From: Streptomyces sp. NBRC 110611
Lineage (GTDB): Bacteria > Actinomycetota > Actinomycetes > Streptomycetales > Streptomycetaceae
Reading direction: 5' to 3'
Assembly: GCF_001590865.1 (NCBI RefSeq)
Contig: NZ_BBUY01000015.1
Location: forward strand, 1,774-65,773
DNA length: 64,000 nt
Part shown: positions 9,008 to 17,252 of the stretch, piece by piece
Position numbering within the stretch: the stretch's first letter is position 1
Layout of the letters: each line of letters begins with the position of its first letter
Notes under the pieces: model-generated
Database searches by the model: none
Told to the model about the DNA's origin: nothing
The model's input: the letters and a program-made list of their open reading frames with translations, nothing else
Translations under genes and position numbers: made by a program

Positions 9008-9274
9008 CTACATCCCTATCTCCCAGGGGAACGGTACGAGCTCGGCCGCGCGGCAGTAGATGTCCACCGCCCAGGGCAACAGGGCCGCCAGCGGATGCAG
9101 CCGCGCGCCCTTCCGCGAGGCCAGCTGCCGGGCACTGTGCTGGACGCAGCCGGTGATCTCCTGTCCGTCGCCGGTGACGACCGTCACTGCTGCGAGCGGC
9201 CCCTCACACGGTGTCGGATCGGCGGCGTCCGCCGCACAACACCGTCGGCCCCTCTCCGCAGACTGGTCAGTCAC
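9008..9274 (-). CDS. Small conserved actinobacterial protein of 88 aa
   Basis: The pattern DPTPCEGPLAAVTVV..GQEITGCVQHSARQLAS followed by VDIYCRAAELVPFPW resembles a family of very small uncharacterised Streptomyces proteins often found near integrative elements. I recognise the pattern but no function. Conserved Cys and His residues (PC, GCVQH) suggest a metal or nucleotide site, which is inference only. The GTG at 9274 is preceded by GGAGGGGG at 14 nt; a longer start at 9334 is possible. It converges with the MurJ-like gene and stands alone. Confidence 0.55.
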   Translation of the reverse strand: MTDQSAERGRRCCAADAADPTPCEGPLAAVTVVTGDGQEITGCVQHSARQLASRKGARLHPLAALLPWAVDIYCRAAELVPFPWEIGM

Positions 9275-9419
9275 TCGCGTCCCGCCCCCTCCGACGTCAC
9301 TTCCCTGAGTGGGGAGGATGCCCGAACCAGCCATTTCTACCTAGGGAATTGGCCGACTTGGTGATGCACTTCGTGGCGCGGACGACGATTGCGCGCCCCA
9401 CGCGTGCGCCTGGCCGCCC

Positions 9420-10130
9420 TCAGTCGCGGTCCACGTCCTCGCGCAGGACTCGCCCGTTGGCGGCGTCGACGTCGAACGTGGTCTTGTGCCAGTCGTCGGT
9501 GGTGACCACATCGACCGACCAGATGGTGGCACCGCGGTCGGAGCCTTCGAGCTCCACGGCGGTGACGGTGCCCTTCTTCCGGTCGGTGCCGGCTGCGGCC
9601 GCCTGCTGCGGGGAGATCCTGGCCTTACGGAGCCGGCCGGCGACTTCCGCCTTGTCGTCGGCGTCCTGGCCGGACTTGGCCCGGGACCGGGTCACCTTCC
9701 CGGTGACGGCATCCACCCGCACGTCATGCGCCGTGCCATCCGCAGCCGCCACCTCGGCGTCCCACTCCGGACCGCCGCCAGAGCGCGTGAGCTGAATCTC
9801 GACCAGCTTGCCGCCGGAGACCTTCTCCATCGCCGCCCGCGCGCCCTTGTCCCAGCCGACCTTCACCGCCGGGATCATGTCCTTGCGCTCGGCCTGGTCG
9901 TCGGTCAGCATCCGGCCGGTCGCCGTCGGCTACTTCGCCGCCCCCGCCGGGGAGCCGGTGGCATCCTGCGTCTTCGGAGCCGCCGGGGCCGACGGGGCCG
10001 ACGCACGTGTTTCGTCCTCCTGCCCGCAGCCACTCACCAGCGTCAGCGACGCGGCGACAGCACACAGGACACCGACAGCTCGTCCCCGGCCGTGACACCG
10101 GCCGCCGGGCTCCACAGATCCATATCGCAT
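9420..10130 (-). pseudogene. PepSY-domain lipoprotein gene broken by an amber codon
   Basis: The frame starts at ATG 10130, 11 nt after GGAG. It encodes a lipoprotein signal peptide with lipobox LVSGC and then a short Ala/Pro linker. A TAG at 9932-9930 (GAAK-stop-PTATGRM) interrupts it, and the same frame continues unbroken for about 170 codons. The downstream part contains two PepSY-like repeats: AAMEKVSGGKLVEIQL..WDAEVAAADG and a second ending WHKTTFDVDAANGRVL. PepSY lipoproteins are secreted, membrane-anchored modulators, sometimes of proteases. One base change would restore a 236-aa lipoprotein. Re-initiation at the ATG at 9911 would give only an unexported domain. Confidence 0.8.
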
Positions 10131-10294
10131 ACCCCCAGCCTCTCCGCAGGACAGGCGCCATGACATCGCCCCGCCCCGATTCACCCGCGCGCCCCACACA
10201 TTCGCCTCACTGCCTCCTCCCGCGCGGCCCTTCGGGGCTGTCCTCGATGCTCAGGCGCGCCGCGCTTCGAGCTGGTCGCCGAGGGCATCGGCAC

Positions 10295-10957
10295 TCAGTG
10301 CAGAGTTCCCCCGGCGGCGGCGCGGGCGGCTGTGACGAATGCCGTGATCAGGGCAGGGTCCTTGGTCCCCCGGATGCTCTCGATGCCGCTGGAGACATCG
10401 ACGCCCCAGGGACGGGTGGCGTGGACGGCGTCCGCCACATTGGCCGGTGTGAGGCCACCGGCCAGCAGCCAGGCGGCGCCGGGTGCCCGGAAGGACGTGC
10501 CCGTCCAGTCCCAGGGGATACCGGCGCCGGGTGTGGGCGCGTCGAGGAGCAGGATGTCCTCGCCCATCTGACCGCAGGTGGGCAGCGGCTCCCGGTAGGA
10601 GGTGCCCCGGATGAGGGTGCGTCCTTCCTGCCGTAGTGCGCTGAAGCAACCCCGCCCTTCGCGCCCGTGGAGCTGGACGGCCCGCACACCGGTGAGGTCG
10701 GCCAGCGCACGCACGTCCGCCACCGGCTGGTCGCGGAACACGCCCACGGTCATCACGGAGGACGGGACACGTCGGACGAGCCGGGCAGCGGTGGCGGGAT
10801 CGACCCGGCGGGGGCTGTCGGCGAACATGAAGCCGATGGCGTCGGCCCCGGCCTCGACCGCCGCGTCCACGTGTTCTGCGGTCTTCAGCCCGCAGAGCTT
10901 GATGAACAGGTGACGCTGCCCCACAGGCCCCTCCGGGTGGTTCTCCGTGCCGGCCAT
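10295..10957 (-). CDS. trpF: Phosphoribosylanthranilate isomerase (dedicated TrpF)
   Basis: A 220-aa TIM barrel with the catalytic Cys in FIKLCGLKT near residue 21, AGADAIGFMFADSPRRV, VGVFRDQP, AVQLHG, the catalytic Asp in ILLLDAPTPG and the phosphate-binding LAGGLTPANV..GVDVSSGIE. It converts phosphoribosylanthranilate to CdRP in tryptophan synthesis. Streptomyces usually lack trpF and use the bifunctional PriA, so a dedicated TrpF is notable. The start is fixed by a TGATG overlap with the exporter gene upstream, which implies translational coupling. It is the last gene of the nine-gene operon. Confidence 0.92.
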   Translation of the reverse strand: MAGTENHPEGPVGQRHLFIKLCGLKTAEHVDAAVEAGADAIGFMFADSPRRVDPATAARLVRRVPSSVMTVGVFRDQPVADVRALADLTGVRAVQLHGREGRGCFSALRQEGRTLIRGTSYREPLPTCGQMGEDILLLDAPTPGAGIPWDWTGTSFRAPGAAWLLAGGLTPANVADAVHATRPWGVDVSSGIESIRGTKDPALITAFVTAARAAAGGTLH

Positions 10958-11580
10958 CACCGGCTGGCGAGGGCCAGTTGGACGCCGAGGCCCACGAAAG
11001 CGACGGCGAAGGTGCGCCGCATCCAGGCGAGCACCTTCGGGCGGGTGATGATGTGGTCCCGTACGGCCGACGCGAAGGCACCGTAGATCACGAACACGAC
11101 GAACGTCATCGCCATGAACACGGCCGAGAGCTGAAGCATCCGCGGGAAGGTGTCCGTGCTGGTGGCCGGGACGAACTGGGGCAGGAACGCCAGGAAGAAC
11201 ATGGACAGTTTCGGGTTGAGGAAATTGATCAGAATCGCGGTGCCGGTGACTCCGGCCGCCGACCTGTCCTTCTTCGCGTCGTCGCCCTCGGTGTCTATCT
11301 TCATCGCGCCCTTCTCCCGCAGGGTCTGCCAGGCGAGATAGAGCAGATAGGCGACGCCCGCCCACTTGAAGCTCTCGAAGGCCAGGGCGCTGGTGTGCAG
11401 GATGGCGGCGAGGCCGGCGATCGCCGCCGCCAGGTGCGGGACGATGCCGAGGGTGCAGCCGAAAGCCGCCACCACCGACATCCGCAGTCCACGCGTCAGG
11501 CCGGTGGCCACGGTGTACACGGCACCCGTTCCGGGTGAGACCACAATGATGAACGCCGTGATCAGGAACTCAACACTCAT
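10957..11580 (-). CDS. LysE/RhtB-family amino acid exporter
   Basis: The 207-aa membrane protein has six predicted helices and the LysE signature SPGTGAVYTVATGLTRG near residue 15 and FLNPKLSMFFLAFLPQF near residue 120 (given in part). Family members export amino acids or related small amines by proton antiport. It lies between trpC and trpF, overlapping trpF by one base, so it probably exports the product or an intermediate of this operon. A basic, charged cytosolic loop (DTEGDDAKKDRS) lies in the middle. Substrate unknown. Confidence 0.88.
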   Translation of the reverse strand: MSVEFLITAFIIVVSPGTGAVYTVATGLTRGLRMSVVAAFGCTLGIVPHLAAAIAGLAAILHTSALAFESFKWAGVAYLLYLAWQTLREKGAMKIDTEGDDAKKDRSAAGVTGTAILINFLNPKLSMFFLAFLPQFVPATSTDTFPRMLQLSAVFMAMTFVVFVIYGAFASAVRDHIITRPKVLAWMRRTFAVAFVGLGVQLALASR

Positions 11581-11645
11581 GAATGGCTGCTCCTTTGACT
11601 GACTTATAGGTCAGGCCGATGGGTCGGGCCGATGGGTCAGGCCGA

Positions 11646-12437
11646 CTACTGTGCCAGGAGCGCCCGGGTGGCGGACTCGACATCGTCGGCACGCATCAGG
11701 CTTTCGCCGACGAGGAACGTGGTGATGCCCACGGCGGCCATGCGCCGGAGATCCTGCGGAGTGCGCAATCCGCTCTCGCCGACCACGACGCGGTTCCGGG
11801 GCACCCTCGGCGCCAGGTTCTCGGCCGTCGTCAGGGTGGTCTCCATGGTGGTCAGATTGCGGTTGTTGATACCGATCAGCCGGGACCGCAGGCGGGTCGC
11901 GCGTTCCAGCTCCCCGGCGTGGTGGACTTCGACGAGAACGTCCATGCCGAGTTCGCGCGCCGTGCCTTCGAGGGCGGCCGCGGTGTCGTCGTCGACGAGG
12001 CAGAGCATCAGGAGGACGGCGTCGGCACCCCAGGCCCTGGCCTCGACGACCTGGTAGGGGTCGAGCATGAAGTCCTTGCGCAGGACGGGGATGCCGGTGG
12101 CGGAGCGGGCCTCGGCGAGGTGGTGCGGGCCGCCGTCGAACGACGGGGTGTCGGTGAGGACGGAGAGGCAGGCGGCTCCGCCCGCCTGGTAGGCGCGGGC
12201 CAGGGCCGGCGGGTCGAAGTCCGCGCGGATCAGCCCCTTGGAGGGGCTCTTCTTCTTGACCTCGGCGATCAGGGCGTACTCCCCATCGGCCCGGCGCTTT
12301 TCGATGGCGGCGAGGAAGCCCCGCGGGGGCTCGGCCGCCTCGGCCTGGGCCCGTAGTGCGGCGAGCGGCCGTGCTGCCTTCGCCGCCGCGATCTCCTCGC
12401 GCTTGTACGCCGTGACGCGGGTCAACAGGTCACTCAT
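11646..12437 (-). CDS. trpC: Indole-3-glycerol phosphate synthase
   Basis: A complete 263-aa TIM barrel. Catalytic residues are visible: Glu and Lys in EVKKKSPSKG, Lys in LRKDFM, Glu in LVEVHHA, Asn in GINNRNL and Glu in VVGESG. It converts CdRP to indole-3-glycerol phosphate. The start ATG lies within ATGAGTGA and overlaps the end of trpD by 8 nt. The opening MSDLLTRVTAYKREEIAAAK and the motif KGLIRADFDPPALARAYQAG look like alphaproteobacterial TrpC rather than the actinobacterial enzyme, which suggests horizontal transfer. No trpA or trpB is nearby. Confidence 0.93.
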   Translation of the reverse strand: MSDLLTRVTAYKREEIAAAKAARPLAALRAQAEAAEPPRGFLAAIEKRRADGEYALIAEVKKKSPSKGLIRADFDPPALARAYQAGGAACLSVLTDTPSFDGGPHHLAEARSATGIPVLRKDFMLDPYQVVEARAWGADAVLLMLCLVDDDTAAALEGTARELGMDVLVEVHHAGELERATRLRSRLIGINNRNLTTMETTLTTAENLAPRVPRNRVVVGESGLRTPQDLRRMAAVGITTFLVGESLMRADDVESATRALLAQ

Positions 12438-13515
12438 GGGATGTCCTCGGGGTGGTCGCGGTGCGGGTGGTGTCGGTGCCGTGGGCGGTGTCGGTGGTGT
12501 GGGTGCCGTGGGATGCGGCTACCAGGGCGGCGAGGCGGGAGCGGGCCTCTCCGGAGTCGATCGAGGCCGCGGCGAGCTCGGCGGCCTGCCGGAAGTCGCC
12601 GGCGCGACGGGCGGCGACGAGAGCCGCGGCGGCGTTGAGGACGGCGATGTCCCGGTACGGGCCCCGGACTCCCTCCAGCACCCCCCGCAGAGCCGCCGCG
12701 TTGTGTGCGGGGTCGCCGCCGCGCAGGTCTTCGGGGCGAGCGAGCGGAATGCCCGCCTCCGCCGGGGTGATCTCGAAGGTCTTCACCGCGCCGTCGGCGA
12801 GTTCGGCGACGTACGTGGGCCCGGTGGTGGTGACCTCGTCGAGACCGTCCGAGCCGTGCACGACCAGCGCGCGGGCAGAGCCCAGTTCACCCAGCACCCG
12901 GGCCAGCGGCTCGACCCAGTGCCGGGAGTAGACGCCGACGAGGTGGTGTGCGACGCCGGCCGGATTGAGCAGCGGCCCGAGGAGGTTGAAGACGGTACGC
13001 GTGGCGAGTTCGACCCGTGTGGCGGCGACGTGCCGGAGAGCGGGGTGGTGGTTGGGGGCGTGCATGAAGCCGATGCCCGCCGCCGCGATGCAGTGCTCGA
13101 CCTCGGCCGGGGTCAGCGCGGTCCGTACGCCCAGCGCACCGAGCACATCGGTGGAGCCGGACCGCGAGGACAGCGCACGGTTGCCCTGCTTGGCCACCGG
13201 GACGCCGACGCCCGCGACGATGAGTCCGGCACAGGTGGAGATGTTGTACGAACCGGACGAGTCGCCCCCGGTACCCAGGATGTCGACCGTGCCCGGTGGC
13301 GCGGTCACCCCGTGCATCCTGCGCCGCAGGCTGGTGGCGGCGCCGGTGATCTCGTCGACGGTCTCGCCCCGGACGCGCAGGGCCATCAGGAACGCGCCCA
13401 TCTGCGAGGGGGTCGCCTCCCCGGAGGTCATGGCGGTGAAGGCCTCGGCGGCCTCCTGCCTGGTGAGCGGGTGGCCGTCGGCGGTCTTCGCGAGGAATTC
13501 CCTGAATGTGCCCAT
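12430..13515 (-). CDS. trpD: Anthranilate phosphoribosyltransferase
   Basis: At 361 aa it shows the full TrpD pattern: LTRQEAAEAFTAMTSGEATPSQMGAF, the PRPP loop DILGTGGDSSGSYNISTCAG (given in part), KQGNRALSSRSGSTDVLGALG, APNHHPALRHVA and FNLLGPLLNPA. It joins anthranilate to PRPP. The C-terminal 35 residues are a Thr/His-rich tail (HGTHTTDTAHGTDTT) absent from ordinary TrpD. The start codon overlaps the flavoprotein stop as TGATG. Like the adjacent trpC, its sequence is closest to alphaproteobacterial TrpD in style. No anthranilate synthase is encoded in the operon. Confidence 0.93.
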   Translation of the reverse strand: MGTFREFLAKTADGHPLTRQEAAEAFTAMTSGEATPSQMGAFLMALRVRGETVDEITGAATSLRRRMHGVTAPPGTVDILGTGGDSSGSYNISTCAGLIVAGVGVPVAKQGNRALSSRSGSTDVLGALGVRTALTPAEVEHCIAAAGIGFMHAPNHHPALRHVAATRVELATRTVFNLLGPLLNPAGVAHHLVGVYSRHWVEPLARVLGELGSARALVVHGSDGLDEVTTTGPTYVAELADGAVKTFEITPAEAGIPLARPEDLRGGDPAHNAAALRGVLEGVRGPYRDIAVLNAAAALVAARRAGDFRQAAELAAASIDSGEARSRLAALVAASHGTHTTDTAHGTDTTRTATTPRTSHE

Positions 13516-15611
13516 CAGGCGGCCCCTTTCCCAGGGAAGGGCTGGTCCCAGTCCGGCGTGACGTTCTCCCGCCGGTAGGGGGTCCGGTCGGTCAGGCCGG
13601 TGTCGAGGGTGCGGGCGAACAGGTGCCCGCTGTGCACGGCGGCGGCGATGATCCCGGGCCCGAGGGCGTCACCGACCCGGACGACCCGGCGCACTCCGGC
13701 CGCTTCCAGGGCGCTGGTCCCCACCCCGGTCAGTTCCCGGTACAGGGCGTCCCGGGGGATCTGGCCGGTGGAGAGCACCACCGCGTCGGCGGGCACCGCG
13801 GTCTCCCGGCCGGTGTACGTACAGGCCAGATACGCGGTGCCCGGTACGCCGCGGGCCAGCGTGGTGGAGGTGTGCACGGCGGCGCAGCGTTCGATGATGC
13901 GGCGCTGGACGCGCTTCTGCTCGGCGGTGTACTGGGTGAAGGCCGCGACCACGGGTTCCGGGGTCACGAAGACGATCGCGCATCCGGCGTCCGCGAGGCG
14001 TTCGGCGATGACCGTCGCCATGTAGTAGTGGTCGTCGTCGTAGATCACGACGCGGCCCTCGGGGAGCCGGCCGTCCATGATGTCGTCCGGCGTGAACACC
14101 GGGACGCCGCCCAGTCCGGGGATCGGGTCGCGGTGGTGGCGCCCGACGCCGTCCTGCCGCCAGGCCGCTCCGGTGGCGACGGCCACGAGCGAGCACCCGG
14201 CCTCCAGGACCAGCTCGGCCGTGACGTGGTTGCCGGGCAGCACCTGCACGTTCTTCATGCGCTTGAGCTGTCCGACGCGCCAGTCCCGCACCCGGCCGTA
14301 CGTCGCGAGGCCGGGCAGCCGCGCTTCCCGGGTGGCGCGCCCGCCGAGTTCCCGGCCGGCCTCGCAGAGGATCACCTCGTAGCCGCGCTGGCCCAGGCCA
14401 CGGGCCGCTTCGAGGCCGGCGGGCCCGCCGCCGACGACGAGGACCGTGTCGTCGGTGTCCTTGAGCGGGATGGTCTCGGGGTGCCAGCCCCGCCGCCACT
14501 CCTCGCCGGTCGTGGGGTTCTGGGTGCAGCGGAAGGGCGCGCCCATGGAGTCGTAGGCCAGGCAGATGTTGCAGCCGATGCACTCGCGGATGTCGTCGAA
14601 CCGTCCCTGCTCGATCTTGGTGGGGAGGAACGGGTCGGCGATGGAGGGGCGGGCCGCCCCGATCAGGTCCAGGGTGCCGGACCGGATCATGGACACCATG
14701 GTGTCGGGCGAGGTGAAGCGGCCCACGCCCACGACGGGTTTGGTGGTGACGCTCTTGACGAACTTGACGTACTTCTCCTGCCAGCCCTCCTGCTCGAACC
14801 GGGCGGTCGCGCCGTCGTGGCCCATGTTGGCGATGTTGACGTCCCACAAGTCGGGGAGCTCACCGAGGAGTTCGATGACGTCATGGGCCTCGCCGTCCGC
14901 GGTGATGCCGCGCTCGCCCATCATCTCGTCGACGCAGAAACGGACGGCCACCGCGCAGGTGTCGCCGACCGCCTCCTTGGTGTCCTCGATCAGTTCACGC
15001 AGCAGCCGGGCGCGGTTCTCCAGGCTGCCGCCGTATTCGTCGGTGCGCTTGTTCCGGCTGCGGGAGAGGAAGTTGATGGGCAGGGTCATGCTGTGCCCGG
15101 CGTAGATGTAGACGATGTCGAACCCGGCGCGCCGGGCGTTGTGCGCGGCCTCGCGGTGCCAGCGCCGGAAGGCCCTGATGTCGTTCTTGTCCATGGCCCG
15201 GGCGCTGCCGGGAAGGAGGCTGCGGGTGGCCTCCACGCTGGGGGCGAGAGGTACGGCGCGGGATTCCAGGTTGGCCACGTGCCCGCCGTTGTGGGCCAGT
15301 TCCACGCCGGCCAGGGCGCCGTGCTCGTGGATCTGCTCGGTGGCCCGGGCCAGGGCGGGGATGTCCTGCTCGTCCCAGAGGCGGAGTTCCCGCTGGTGCT
15401 GGCCGGAGTAGTGGATGTCGCACTGTTCGGTGCACACCACCCCCCAGCCACCCTCGGCCTTGACGCCGCGCATGGCGGCCATCGGAGAGGGGTGCGCCCG
15501 GCCCATGCCGTTGCAGTGCGGGACTTGGTAGAAGCGGTTCTTCGTGGTGACGGGGCCTATCCGAAGCGGTGTGAAGAGGAGGTCGAAGCGGGCTGGGCGG
15601 GACAACGTCAC
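13515..15611 (-). CDS. Trimethylamine/histamine dehydrogenase-like iron-sulfur flavoprotein
   Basis: The layout is that of trimethylamine dehydrogenase: an N-terminal old-yellow-enzyme barrel (LLFTPLRIGPVTTKNRFYQVPHC), a 4Fe-4S cluster motif CIGCNICLAY..GAPFRCTQNP near residues 340-360, and a C-terminal FAD/ADP-binding domain (VLVVGGGPAGLEAARGLG). Cys33 sits where the 6-S-cysteinyl-FMN cysteine lies in trimethylamine and histamine dehydrogenases. Relatives oxidatively remove amines and pass electrons to ETF. GTG 15611 starts at the family's usual N-terminus after AAGGGA; a longer frame to 15659 has no binding site. Its place upstream of trpD suggests oxidation of an amine intermediate. Substrate unknown. 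Confidence 0.85.
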   Translation of the reverse strand: MTLSRPARFDLLFTPLRIGPVTTKNRFYQVPHCNGMGRAHPSPMAAMRGVKAEGGWGVVCTEQCDIHYSGQHQRELRLWDEQDIPALARATEQIHEHGALAGVELAHNGGHVANLESRAVPLAPSVEATRSLLPGSARAMDKNDIRAFRRWHREAAHNARRAGFDIVYIYAGHSMTLPINFLSRSRNKRTDEYGGSLENRARLLRELIEDTKEAVGDTCAVAVRFCVDEMMGERGITADGEAHDVIELLGELPDLWDVNIANMGHDGATARFEQEGWQEKYVKFVKSVTTKPVVGVGRFTSPDTMVSMIRSGTLDLIGAARPSIADPFLPTKIEQGRFDDIRECIGCNICLAYDSMGAPFRCTQNPTTGEEWRRGWHPETIPLKDTDDTVLVVGGGPAGLEAARGLGQRGYEVILCEAGRELGGRATREARLPGLATYGRVRDWRVGQLKRMKNVQVLPGNHVTAELVLEAGCSLVAVATGAAWRQDGVGRHHRDPIPGLGGVPVFTPDDIMDGRLPEGRVVIYDDDHYYMATVIAERLADAGCAIVFVTPEPVVAAFTQYTAEQKRVQRRIIERCAAVHTSTTLARGVPGTAYLACTYTGRETAVPADAVVLSTGQIPRDALYRELTGVGTSALEAAGVRRVVRVGDALGPGIIAAAVHSGHLFARTLDTGLTDRTPYRRENVTPDWDQPFPGKGAA

Positions 15612-15660
15612 GGTTCCCTTCGGGCCGGTCCCACGCACGGCGGGGCTGGGGGTGTCCACG

Positions 15661-15775
15661 GCGGTGCCGGGGCTTCACTGGGCGGGGGATGTCACTGGGC
15701 GGGGGCACTGGGCAGGTGATGTCACTGGGCGGGGGCCGTCACTGGGCGGGGGCCGTCACTGGGCGGGGCCGGATA
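15661..15775 (-). repeat. 17-bp tandem repeat spanning the 3' end of the yggS-like gene
   Basis: Units close to GTCACTGGGCGGGGGCC are repeated about five times, partly inside the last codons of the YggS-like gene and partly in the gap before the flavoprotein gene. The repeat determines the C-terminal residues of that protein (PRPVTAPAQ). Confidence 0.7.
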
Positions 15776-16453
15776 GGTCCGGTTCCCGAAGATGGCGGAG
15801 CCCACCCGTACGCAGGTGGCCCCGTGCTCGATGGCCGCGCCGTAATCGCCGCTCATGCCCATGGACAGCCCGGTGAGCCCATTGCGTGCGGCGATCTTGG
15901 CGAGGTGGCCGAAGTGCGGCTCGGAGGGCTCGCCGGCCGGCGGGATGCACATCAGGCCGGTGATGTTCAGCCCGTGGACGTCACGGCAGGACGCGATGAA
16001 CGCATCGGCCTCCTGGGGCAGCACACCGGACTTCTGCGGCTCGGCCCCGGTGTTCACCTGGACGAACATCGCGGGCCGCCGCTCCTGGGCGTCGCACTGG
16101 CGCGACAGGGCCTTGGCGAGGGACGGCCGGTCCAGGGAGTGGATGACATCGAACAGGGCGACGGCCTCACGGGCCTTGTTGGACTGCAGCGGCCCGATCA
16201 GGTGCAGTTCGGTGCCGGGGTGATCCGCCTTGAGCGCGGGCCACTTGGCCTTGGCCTCCTGTACGTAGTTCTCGCCGAATGCCAACTGGCCGCAGGCGAT
16301 GGCGCTGCGTACGGCGTCGTCACCGAAGGTCTTGCAGGCGGCGATCAGCCGTACGTCTTCGGGTGCGCGGCCCGAGCGCGCGCAGGCGGCGGCGATCTGT
16401 TCCCGGACTCGGGTCAGGCCGTCGGCTATGCCGGTACAACCAGGCGTACTCAC
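15722..16453 (-). CDS. YggS/PLPBP-family pyridoxal phosphate homeostasis protein
   Basis: The 243-aa alanine racemase-like barrel has the PLP lysine in LIAACKTFGDDAV, then GQLAFGENYVQEAKAKW, ELHLIGPLQSNKAREAV, VNTGAEPQKSGV and MGMSGDYGAAIEHGATCVRVGSAIFG. Family members bind PLP without catalysis and buffer or deliver it. GTG 16453 follows AGGGGA by 7 nt. The housekeeping copy in Streptomyces normally sits by ftsZ, so a copy in a biosynthetic operon with pdxH and a fold-III decarboxylase homologue looks like a dedicated cofactor handler. An alternative is a real racemase-like activity; only the single domain is present, which argues against this. Confidence 0.88.
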   Translation of the reverse strand: MSTPGCTGIADGLTRVREQIAAACARSGRAPEDVRLIAACKTFGDDAVRSAIACGQLAFGENYVQEAKAKWPALKADHPGTELHLIGPLQSNKAREAVALFDVIHSLDRPSLAKALSRQCDAQERRPAMFVQVNTGAEPQKSGVLPQEADAFIASCRDVHGLNITGLMCIPPAGEPSEPHFGHLAKIAARNGLTGLSMGMSGDYGAAIEHGATCVRVGSAIFGNRTYPAPPSDGPRPVTAPAQ

Positions 16454-16533
16454 GCTGAAATCCCCTTCTCCCGGGGGCGGTTCTCCCCGGGGCGGTACGC
16501 CGCCCGCCCCGCTGCGGGACGGGCGGCAAGCGG

Positions 16534-17226
16534 TCAGAAGTCGAGCCGGCGGTGGTCCTCGGCGAGGAGAGTGGACGCGCCCAGGCTGACGCCGAGCGTG
16601 GCCAGCCCCGCCGTCAGCTCGGTTTCCATCTCGGCCAGGTCCCGCGCGGCCGGTGCGTGATGTGCCTCCGCGACGATCAGCACGGAATCGCTGGCCTTCG
16701 AGACCACCGAGCGCGCGGACTGCCGGAAGGTCCAGCGGCGGGAGTGGGCGTTCCCGTCGGGGTCGGCGAAGACGACCTCGCCCGGCTCGGGGTGCTCGAC
16801 CTCCCCCTGGAACGTCTCGTACTTCTCCGTCCCCGTGGCCGGGCGCACGGTGATCCCCTCGCCGATCTTCTCGGTGTCGAACACCGCGATGGGGATGGCG
16901 AAGGCCATGGAGACATGGTTGAGGTAGTCCACCAGCGGGTGGAAGCTGGGCAGGCTCTTGTCCTTGCGGTACCGGCGCAGCAGTGCCTCCGACGCGCATC
17001 GGTACTGGGTCGGCTTCAGGCCCATGCGCGAGAAGGCCTCACGCCATGCCGCGATCTCCGGCATCTCGGCCTCGGCCGCACCGCTCTGCCGCCGCTCGAC
17101 CCGTTCGGCGAGCCGGCCGAGCAACGCCTCGTCCGTCGTTGCCGAGCTGACCCCGGTGACCGTGGCGGTCAGTGCCCGCAGGTTCCGGTGGCCGGACCAG
17201 ATCTCGTCGGCGTGGGTGAAGTACAT
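16534..17226 (-). CDS. Stand-alone B3/4 domain protein
   Basis: The 230-aa protein matches the B3/B4 fold of the phenylalanyl-tRNA synthetase beta chain: WREAFSRMGLKPTQYRCASEALLRR, LPSFHPLVDYLNHVSMAFAIP (given in part), GEVVFADPDG and RRWTFRQSARSV. In PheRS this domain edits mischarged tRNA. Free-standing forms are widespread but poorly characterised; proposed roles are hydrolysis of misacylated tRNA or binding of amino acid adducts. ATG 17226 has AAGGG 9 nt upstream. It lies 26 nt after pdxH in the same operon. Together with the amine and PLP genes it hints that a non-standard amino acid, or its tRNA ester, is handled here, which is inference. Confidence 0.82.
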   Translation of the reverse strand: MYFTHADEIWSGHRNLRALTATVTGVSSATTDEALLGRLAERVERRQSGAAEAEMPEIAAWREAFSRMGLKPTQYRCASEALLRRYRKDKSLPSFHPLVDYLNHVSMAFAIPIAVFDTEKIGEGITVRPATGTEKYETFQGEVEHPEPGEVVFADPDGNAHSRRWTFRQSARSVVSKASDSVLIVAEAHHAPAARDLAEMETELTAGLATLGVSLGASTLLAEDHRRLDF

Positions 17227-17252
17227 GCTGTCGAACCCTTCTCTGGCTTCCG

